Shown one piece after another: positions 1-6,765 of a DNA stretch of 7,549 nucleotides. This stretch comes from Actinomycetota bacterium. Its GTDB lineage: Bacteria > Actinomycetota > Thermoleophilia > Gaiellales > Gaiellaceae. Both the position numbers and the translations under genes were made by a program. How positions within the stretch are numbered: the first letter of the stretch is position 1; every line of letters begins with the position of its first letter. Where the stretch lies: contig JACDCN010000095.1 in NCBI GenBank assembly GCA_013817555.1, positions 1 through 7,549 of the forward strand, in the 5' to 3' direction. The notes under the pieces were generated by a model, which was not told where the DNA came from, made no database searches, and saw nothing but the letters and a program-made list of their open reading frames with translations.

Positions 1-436
1 CGTACGTACGCCGCTGTCGCCGGTATTTGCGAAGCGCATAGAAGACGACGGAGTTGTGGGGATGCAGCGCATCGCGAAGCCTTTCGCGGTTCCCGGCCCA
101 GAGCTCCTCGCGCCGAATCACGCGTTTGGCTGTCCTCCGCACAAGCCTCGGCAGCCATACCCGCAGCGGAAGATCCAGCCACACGACGAGGTCAGCGCCC
201 TCGAGCACGAGATCGCCGAGCTTGCCGCGGTAGGCGCCATCGATCACCCATGCCTCCGACTCCACGATTCGCTCGACCCGCGCCCGGAACTCCACGAGCG
301 GCGGCTCGGCCCAGTTCGGGCCGTGGTGGAGGGCATCGAGCTCGTAGTACGGCACATCCAGGCGCGCGGCCACTGCTCGGGCAACTGTCGTCTTCCCGTT
401 GCCGCTTGCCGTGGATATCACCGCCACCCGTCTCAC
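1..436 (-). CDS. P-loop kinase-like protein (adenylate/shikimate kinase fold), 3' end cut by window edge
   Basis: A reading frame on the minus strand starts with GTG at 436 and stays open to base 1, giving 145 codons. The product begins MRRVAVISTASGNGKTT. Residues 9-18 form a Walker A loop in which Lys16 and Thr17 are kept but the usual first glycine is Thr10. Later parts fit small nucleoside or adenylate kinase-like P-loop proteins: YELDALHHGPNW (about 31-42), VIDGAYRGKLGD (about 64-75), the strand VVWLDLP (84-90), and an Arg-rich lid-like stretch (about 97-122) with EELWAGNRE. These proteins probably phosphorylate a small molecule using ATP, but the substrate is unknown. The GTG overlaps the stop of the upstream peptidase as GTGA, so the two are probably co-transcribed and translationally coupled. 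The C-terminus lies outside the window. Family placement is from memory of related sequences; exact function is unassigned. Confidence 0.82.
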   Translation of the reverse strand, partial: MRRVAVISTASGNGKTTVARAVAARLDVPYYELDALHHGPNWAEPPLVEFRARVERIVESEAWVIDGAYRGKLGDLVLEGADLVVWLDLPLRVWLPRLVRRTAKRVIRREELWAGNRERLRDALHPHNSVVFYALRKYRRQRRTY

Positions 437-1092
437 GAGACGAGCCGCATCTCGAGCGGAGTCTCGGTCTCGGGCTCGACGCGATATGCGCGAGCGCCCT
501 CTCGCAAGCGGACAGCTTCGCGCAGCTCGGTTCCGACGAAGTAGAGCGCGGCCTCGTCGTCGGCCGCGTATCCCGACGGAAATCCGCAATCGACGAGCTC
601 TCGATAGACGACCCGCCGGCGCTCCTCGCTGTCGTAGTGCGGGCACGCGCTGCCGGGCAGCAAGCCGAGAAGATCGCGCATGCCCTCGAGCTCGGGGCCG
701 AACGAATCTGTTACTCCGGCTTCGAACCAGCAGATCATCCCCGCGCTCGAGCCGCAGAGCAGCACCCCGCGCTCCCAGGCTTCACGGAGCAGGAGGTCGA
801 AGCCGTGCACCCGCCAGACTGCGAGCATGTTCGCGGTCGATCCTCCGGAGACGTAGATCGCGTCCTGCGCGAGAACGTGCTCGCGGAGATCCTCACGTGG
901 CCACGGGTTGAACGAGACATAACTCGGCTCGGCTCGGCGCGCGAACGTCTCGTAGAAGGAAATCAGCCTGGCTTCGGGAGCGGAGCTCGCGGTGGGTACG
1001 AAGCACACGCGCGGCCCGCTCAGCTCGAGTACAAGATCGTCGAACGGGCCACCGAGCGCCGAGCCACCGCTGGCAAGGATGTGGCCGGGCAT
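433..1092 (-). CDS. Peptidase E-like serine peptidase (family S51, class I glutamine amidotransferase-like fold)
   Basis: This gene encodes a 219-residue cytoplasmic protein, close to the length of peptidase E. The nucleophile elbow GSSAGM puts the catalytic serine at residue 116. The preceding YVSGGSTANML (about 80-90) is the conserved glycine-rich S51 segment. PHYDSE supplies the probable catalytic His152, and the acidic run DDE at 178-180 matches the conserved region near the C-terminal end of the fold. Family members such as PepE cleave dipeptides with an N-terminal Asp, and related S51 enzymes are cyanophycinases. With no cyanophycin synthetase visible, an Asp-dipeptidase or general peptidase role is more likely. 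The ATG at 1092 is only 26 bp from the divergent ppdK start and has no Shine-Dalgarno. A TACACT element ends 6 nt upstream of it, suggesting a leaderless mRNA. The stop overlaps the start of the downstream kinase-like gene. Confidence 0.88.
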   Translation of the reverse strand: MPGHILASGGSALGGPFDDLVLELSGPRVCFVPTASSAPEARLISFYETFARRAEPSYVSFNPWPREDLREHVLAQDAIYVSGGSTANMLAVWRVHGFDLLLREAWERGVLLCGSSAGMICWFEAGVTDSFGPELEGMRDLLGLLPGSACPHYDSEERRRVVYRELVDCGFPSGYAADDEAALYFVGTELREAVRLREGARAYRVEPETETPLEMRLVS

Positions 1093-1098
1093 CGGACG

Positions 1099-1108
1099 AG
1101 TGTAGATT
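1099..1108. promoter_or_regulatory. Overlapping divergent -10 elements for the S51 peptidase and ppdK
   Basis: The whole gap between the two divergent start codons is 26 bp (1093-1118). On the minus strand TACACT (1104 to 1099) lies 6 nt before the peptidase ATG. On the plus strand TAGATT (1103-1108, preceded by TG) lies 10 nt before the ppdK ATG. The two hexamers share two bases. Neither direction shows a good -35 box, and neither gene has a Shine-Dalgarno, so both transcripts would start at or within a few bases of the start codon. This is inferred from motif spacing only. Confidence 0.45.
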
Positions 1109-1118
1109 CCTCCCGCAA

Positions 1119-3716
<2,598 letters not shown>

Positions 3717-3724
3717 GCATCTAG

Positions 3725-4573
3725 CTAGGCCTGGGATAACGCCACGGCGACGCTGAGGGCGCCGACTGCGGCAACCGCCAACGTCGCAACGGTGGGCCTG
3801 CGCCGTAGATAGAGGAACGCGAGCGCTGCCAAACCTCCACCGATGAGGCCGCCGACGTGGCCGCCGATCGAGATGCCAGGGATCACGAAGGAGATCGCGA
3901 GGTTGAACACCACCAGTCCCAACGCCTGTCCGCCGAAGACGTAGATCTTTCGCCATTCCAAGAACAGCGCAGCGCCCATGATCCCCCAGATCGCCCCGGA
4001 TGCTCCAACGGTCGGTGCGCCGGAGGACACGATCAGCGCCCCGGCTGATCCGGCGAGCCCCGAGACGAGATAAAGGAGCGCATAGCGTCCGTGGCCGAGA
4101 TATTCCTCGAGTGCCGGGCCGATAAACCAGAGCACGAGCATGTTCATCCCAAGGTGGATCGGCCCGTAGTGAAGAAACGCCGCGGTCAGGAGTCGCCACC
4201 ACTCGCCCTCTGCAACACCTACGAGCTGGCCGGACGAGTCGATCGCGCTCGATATGAGCACGCCGTGCTCGTAGATCCACCCCGTGCTGGCGCTGATCCC
4301 GGCTCCCATCGCGAGCTGGAGCAAATAGATGCCGACGTTGATCGCGATCAGCGCCTGCGTCACGTAAGGACCGCGTCGCGACAGCGAGGCAGCAGCTTTA
4401 CGGGCGGTTCGCCGCGGCGCTGCGACTCTCCCGCCCGTGCTCGCATGGTCGGGACAGCGGATACCTACGGGGCCGAACGTCATGCAGTCGGGACAGATCC
4501 CGCGACCGCATTCGGTGCAGGAGACCAGGGTCTCCCGGTCCGGGTGGCGGTAGCAGCGAAGGGGCTCGGTCAC
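3725..4573 (-). CDS. Rhomboid family intramembrane serine protease with N-terminal zinc-finger (B-box-like) domain
   Basis: This 282-residue membrane protease would cleave transmembrane substrates within the bilayer. Residues 7-43 carry an ordered set of metal ligands: C7, H10, C19, C22, C27, C30, C40, H43. This resembles a B-box-type zinc finger facing the cytoplasm. After a basic linker (about 51-67) come a first membrane segment (about 71-92), the L1-loop region with EWWRLLTAAFLH, HLGMN with His140 and Asn144, and GASGAIWG with catalytic Ser192. GGHVGG follows with catalytic His239. Hydrophobic segments at about 138-152, 164-183, 189-207, 216-235, 238-256 and 261-280 complete a likely 6+1 topology. 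GTG at 4573 is chosen because it begins just before the zinc finger and lies 7 nt after a TACGCT element; an upstream frame would run into comB. The gene is convergent with ppdK, with 8 bp between stops. Substrates are unknown. Confidence 0.93.
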   Translation of the reverse strand: MTEPLRCYRHPDRETLVSCTECGRGICPDCMTFGPVGIRCPDHASTGGRVAAPRRTARKAAASLSRRGPYVTQALIAINVGIYLLQLAMGAGISASTGWIYEHGVLISSAIDSSGQLVGVAEGEWWRLLTAAFLHYGPIHLGMNMLVLWFIGPALEEYLGHGRYALLYLVSGLAGSAGALIVSSGAPTVGASGAIWGIMGAALFLEWRKIYVFGGQALGLVVFNLAISFVIPGISIGGHVGGLIGGGLAALAFLYLRRRPTVATLAVAAVGALSVAVALSQA

Positions 4574-4579
4574 CGCGGC

Positions 4580-4586
4580 TAGCGTA
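4580..4586. promoter_or_regulatory. Symmetric divergent -10 element for the rhomboid gene and comB
   Basis: Only 18 bp (4574-4591) separate the two GTG starts. The 7-mer TAGCGTA reads TAGCGT on the plus strand (4580-4585), 6 nt before the comB GTG. It reads TACGCT on the minus strand (4586 to 4581), 7 nt before the rhomboid GTG. Both match TANNNT, with the spacing typical of leaderless actinobacterial genes. There is no Shine-Dalgarno on either side and no room for one. -35 boxes would lie inside the opposite coding sequences and are not obvious. Confidence 0.5.
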
Positions 4587-4591
4587 CCCCC

Positions 4592-5290
4592 GTGCAGGTC
4601 CACGTCGCGTTCACACCGGACGGGGCCGGAGCGGCCCCGACCGGCGTCGTCATCGACGTGATCCGGGCGACGACGACGACGTGCCAGGCGCTGGCTTCCG
4701 GCTACGAGCGCGTGTTCTGCACGACCGAGGTCGAGGAGGCGCGCGCGCTGCGAGAGGAGCTCGGAGAGGGGGTGCTCGGGGGTGAGCGGAACGCGGTGCG
4801 GATCCCGGGCTTCCATCTCGGCAACTCTCCGCGGGAGTACCTCGAACCCGCCGGCAAGACGTTGATTCTCTCGACCACGAACGGCACCCGTGCGGTCGTC
4901 TCAGCGGCGCAGCGCTGCGAGCGCGTGCTCATTGCGTCGCTCTTGAACCTCGCCGCGGTCGTCGAGGCAACCTACGTGGCGGAGGAGGACGTGATCGTCG
5001 TCTGCGCGGGGGTGCAGGGCACGCTCGCGCTCGACGACGCGTACGTCGCTGGGCGAATCGTCGAGCTCCTCGGCTGGGAGCGGACCGATGCGGCCGAGGC
5101 CGCAGCGCGGCTCACGAGCACGTGGAGCGGGGCGGAGGAGGCCTTCCGCGCCTCGAAGAGCGGGCGAAACCTGCTCGAGAATGCCCCCGAGCTCGAAGAG
5201 GACATCGCGTTCTGCGCGCGCGAGAGCGTGCTCGACGTCGTCCCACGCTTGGTCGCGCTCAGGGACGGCGCTGCCGAGATCGCGCTCTAG
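4592..5290 (+). CDS. comB: ComB family protein (probable 2-phosphosulfolactate phosphatase)
   Basis: The 232-residue protein has the full ComB motif set: VIDVIRATTTTCQAL (about 20-34), GGERNAVRIPGFHLGNSP (about 63-80) and STTNGTRAV (about 93-101). It also has VCAGVQGTLALDDAYVAGR (about 136-154) and a C-terminal segment with NLLENAPELEEDIAFCA. In methanogens ComB removes phosphate from 2-phosphosulfolactate in a Mg-dependent step of coenzyme M synthesis. Many bacteria without coenzyme M carry homologues whose role is less clear, possibly sulfolactate formation. No comA or comC homologue is visible here. The start is GTG at 4592, 6 nt after TAGCGT and without a Shine-Dalgarno, which points to a leaderless transcript. 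The methyltransferase follows on the same strand after a 28-bp gap. The family call is firm; the reaction in this organism is inferred. Confidence 0.93.
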   Translation: MQVHVAFTPDGAGAAPTGVVIDVIRATTTTCQALASGYERVFCTTEVEEARALREELGEGVLGGERNAVRIPGFHLGNSPREYLEPAGKTLILSTTNGTRAVVSAAQRCERVLIASLLNLAAVVEATYVAEEDVIVVCAGVQGTLALDDAYVAGRIVELLGWERTDAAEAAARLTSTWSGAEEAFRASKSGRNLLENAPELEEDIAFCARESVLDVVPRLVALRDGAAEIAL

Positions 5291-5305
5291 CGGCCGAGCG
5301 GTCGC

Positions 5306-5311
5306 TACGCT
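5306..5311 (+). promoter_or_regulatory. Candidate -10 element for the methyltransferase gene
   Basis: TACGCT lies in the 28-bp gap after comB and ends 7 nt before the GTG at 5319. It is the same hexamer and spacing found before the rhomboid gene. A GAAGG at 5313-5317 is too close to the GTG to act as a normal Shine-Dalgarno. The gene may therefore have its own leaderless transcript in addition to read-through from comB. No clear -35 box is seen. Confidence 0.35.
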
Positions 5312-5318
5312 CGAAGGC

Positions 5319-6071
5319 GTGATCGTCAACCGCGATCCGAACGCGCGCGGGCCGTACACCGCGTTCGCCGAGGTGGCGGCCGCGTACGAGCGCGGACGAC
5401 CGGGCTATCCGGAGGAGGCGGTTCGCTGGCTCGCCGGCGACGAGCCGCACGATGTCGTCGACCTCGGCGCGGGCACCGGAAAGCTGACGCGCACGCTCGT
5501 CGCGCTCGGCCACCGGGTGACCGCGATCGAGCCGCTGCCCGAGATGCTCGATCTGCTCCCCGAAGCGGCACCCGGAGCCGCAGCGATCCTTGGAAACGCC
5601 GAGGTCATCCCCCTTCCCGACGACTTCGCCGACGTCGTGACGTCCGCGCAGGCCTTTCACTGGTTCGACCACACGCTCGCGCTTCCCGAGATCGCTCGGA
5701 TTCTGCGCCGGGGTGGCCGCCTTGGCCTCATTTGGAACACTCGGGACGAGCGGGAGCCGTGGGTCAAGCGCCTGTCGGAGCTCATCGGAAGCGAGGGGAC
5801 CAGTGCCATGGACGTGGACGAGCCGCTTGACGAGAGTGGCCTCTTCGGGCCTGTCGAGAGAGCGAAGTACCACATCGAACAGGTCCTCGATCGCGAGACG
5901 CTCCTCGAGCTTGTCCTCTCGCGCAGCTACTGCGCGAAACTTCCGCCGGCCGAACGGAAGCCAATCCTGGAGGCGGTTGGGAGGCTGTACGACGAGGTCG
6001 CGGGCGACGACCAAGTCCGTCTGCCGTACATCACCGAGTGCTTCCGGGTCGCGAAGAAAGGAGCCACGTGA
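5319..6071 (+). CDS. Class I SAM-dependent methyltransferase (type 11 family)
   Basis: A 250-residue soluble protein. The N-terminal AAAYERGRPGYPEEAVRWL (about 20-38) is typical of a common actinobacterial and fungal methyltransferase group. Motif I is VVDLGAGTGKLT (46-57), the SAM-binding glycine loop. The acidic residue of motif II is Glu71 in VTAIEPLPEML. DFADVVTSAQAFHWFD (102-117) covers motif IV, and ILRRGGRLGLIWNT is the post-IV strand. The frame is open far upstream through comB, but the GTG at 5319 is preferred: it leaves about 20 residues before the conserved segment and follows a TACGCT element at leaderless spacing. A later GTG at 5373 would cut into the conserved N-terminus. The substrate cannot be read from the sequence. 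Co-orientation with comB hints at an operon but not a shared pathway. Confidence 0.9.
   Translation: MIVNRDPNARGPYTAFAEVAAAYERGRPGYPEEAVRWLAGDEPHDVVDLGAGTGKLTRTLVALGHRVTAIEPLPEMLDLLPEAAPGAAAILGNAEVIPLPDDFADVVTSAQAFHWFDHTLALPEIARILRRGGRLGLIWNTRDEREPWVKRLSELIGSEGTSAMDVDEPLDESGLFGPVERAKYHIEQVLDRETLLELVLSRSYCAKLPPAERKPILEAVGRLYDEVAGDDQVRLPYITECFRVAKKGAT
6057..6063 (+). promoter_or_regulatory. Strong Shine-Dalgarno at the 3' end of the methyltransferase gene
   Basis: AAAGGAG sits inside the last codons of the methyltransferase, 7 nt before an ATG at 6071 (an in-frame GTG at 6068 precedes it). The methyltransferase stop TGA (6069-6071) overlaps this ATG by one base. This is the best ribosome-binding site in the window, where most genes have none. 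It signals that a co-translated downstream gene exists or once existed here. Confidence 0.6.
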
Positions 6072-6148
6072 TGTTCGAGCGACTCCCGGGCGCCTACTTC
6101 GTCTCGAGGGCGCAATCCCGACACCTCACAGCCCGCGACGGACGATAG
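6071..6148 (+). pseudogene. 25-codon open frame downstream of the methyltransferase, probable truncated gene remnant
   Basis: The frame reads MFERLPGAYFVSRAQSRHL and six more residues before a TAG at 6146-6148. It has an excellent Shine-Dalgarno and a one-base stop/start overlap with the methyltransferase, as expected for the second gene of a coupled pair. Its last 23 bases overlap the 3' end of the convergent GNAT gene, so the tail of the frame is probably chance. The likeliest reading is the 5' stump of a gene lost when the GNAT/imuB segment became joined here. A genuine small protein is the alternative. I recognise no family from the residues left. Confidence 0.35.
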
Positions 6149-6701
6149 TCCGGCGTCCGGCGTCACGTATGACCTCGAAGCCGGCCTCGAGGAACATCGA
6201 CAGGTAGCCCGTGTACGCATCAATGTTCATGTGCCCGTCCCGAACCGCATAGCCCTCGAGAATCGGGGCACCGTGGGCGGCGGCACGCTCGATCGCAGCT
6301 TCGAGGAGCGTCGCGGCCACGCCACCCCGCTTCGCGGATGGATGGACGTAGAAGCAGACGACCGACCAGACGTCCTGGTCGTCGATGCGCACGAGCTTGG
6401 ACGAATGCTCGAGGCGGTCAAAGCTCTCGCGTAGACCGACCCGGCACCAGCCGACCAGGACGTCGTCGACGTAGGCGAGTAAGCCAGGCTCGGTGCCGCT
6501 GCGGATCTCGGCTTCCAACCTCCTGCGGTTGCCCATGCCGTGACCGTCCCAATACGCATTTCCGCGAAGGTGCCAAAACTGGCACCAGCAGCCGTCAGTC
6601 TGCGGGAGGCCGCCATGCGGCCCCTTTCGCTCGAAGAGGTCAGCGACATCGTCCCAGCGTTCGGGCGTGGCGGCGTGGACATCGATCGAAGACAGCGGCA
6701 T
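6126..6701 (-). CDS. GNAT family N-acetyltransferase
   Basis: A 191-residue soluble protein with GNAT architecture. It has an N-terminal strand-helix (about 5-25), a Trp/Cys-rich stretch CWCQFWHLRGNAYWDG (about 38-53), then strand LLAYVDDVLVGWCRVG (74-89). Acetyl-CoA motif A follows as VVCFYVHPSAKRGGVAATLLEAAI (about 114-137), in which K124-x-x-G127-x-A129 stands for the usual R/Q-x-x-G-x-G/A loop. A C-terminal segment with YLSMFLEAGFEVI is typical of motif B. Acetyl-CoA-dependent acyl transfer to an amine is expected; the substrate is unknown. The ATG at 6701 lies 64 bp from the divergent imuB start. A TAGAAT -10 is found 15 nt upstream, and the LexA operators lie just beyond it, so damage-responsive control is possible. 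It is convergent with the methyltransferase. Confidence 0.88.
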   Translation of the reverse strand: MPLSSIDVHAATPERWDDVADLFERKGPHGGLPQTDGCWCQFWHLRGNAYWDGHGMGNRRRLEAEIRSGTEPGLLAYVDDVLVGWCRVGLRESFDRLEHSSKLVRIDDQDVWSVVCFYVHPSAKRGGVAATLLEAAIERAAAHGAPILEGYAVRDGHMNIDAYTGYLSMFLEAGFEVIRDAGRRTIVRRGL

Positions 6702-6716
6702 GTGACTTTTTTCGAG

Positions 6717-6722
6717 ATTCTA
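6717..6722 (-). promoter_or_regulatory. Candidate -10 element for the GNAT gene
   Basis: Read on the minus strand the bases are TAGAAT, ending 15 nt before the GNAT ATG at 6701. At a 17-bp spacer the -35 position would be 6740-6745 (AACGTA, a poor match), which falls inside LexA box 1. If this promoter is real, LexA binding would be expected to block it. Confidence 0.35.
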
Positions 6723-6725
6723 GCC

Positions 6726-6753
6726 TTGACAGGAGAACATACGTTCGTATAGA
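6726..6753 (+). promoter_or_regulatory. Sigma-70-type promoter for imuB
   Basis: A perfect -35 TTGACA (6726-6731) is followed after 16 bp by TATAGA (6748-6753). A run of six T (6707-6712) upstream could act as an UP element. Transcription would begin near 6760, leaving only about six bases before the GTG at 6766, so the mRNA would be almost leaderless. The spacer and the -10 are overlaid by two LexA operators. Confidence 0.72.
6735..6746. promoter_or_regulatory. LexA operator (SOS box) 1
   Basis: GAACATACGTTC is a perfect GAAC-N4-GTTC palindrome, the core of the LexA operator in Gram-positive bacteria including Actinomycetota. It lies in the spacer between the -35 and -10 of the imuB promoter, where a bound repressor would exclude RNA polymerase. 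Confidence 0.88.
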
Positions 6754-6763
6754 ACATCTGTTC
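6752..6763. promoter_or_regulatory. LexA operator (SOS box) 2
   Basis: GAACATCTGTTC is a second perfect GAAC-N4-GTTC half-site pair, starting 17 bp after the first. It overlaps the end of the -10 and the predicted transcription start and ends 2 nt before the GTG of imuB. Two full operators on one promoter suggest tight repression. Confidence 0.85.
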
Positions 6764-6765
6764 CT

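Noticed and set aside
4669..4681. Short ACG trinucleotide run
   Set aside because: It encodes the conserved threonines of the ComB RATTTT motif, so it is coding constraint rather than a regulatory repeat.
5259..6014. 251-codon minus-strand frame opposite the methyltransferase
   Set aside because: It is antisense to conserved SAM motifs and has low-complexity charged composition with no family resemblance.
6091..6115. Weak GCGCC/GGCGC hairpin after the methyltransferase as a terminator
   Set aside because: The stem is only about 5 bp with a long loop and no T-run; such pairs are common by chance at this GC content.
6707..6712. T-run as a terminator for plus-strand transcription
   Set aside because: No stable stem precedes it, and it lies just upstream of the imuB promoter, where an UP-element role is more sensible.
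6227..6757. 176-codon minus-strand frame reaching across the SOS region
   Set aside because: It is out of frame with the GNAT gene, rich in Ser/Arg/Thr, and its start lies inside the LexA operator region.
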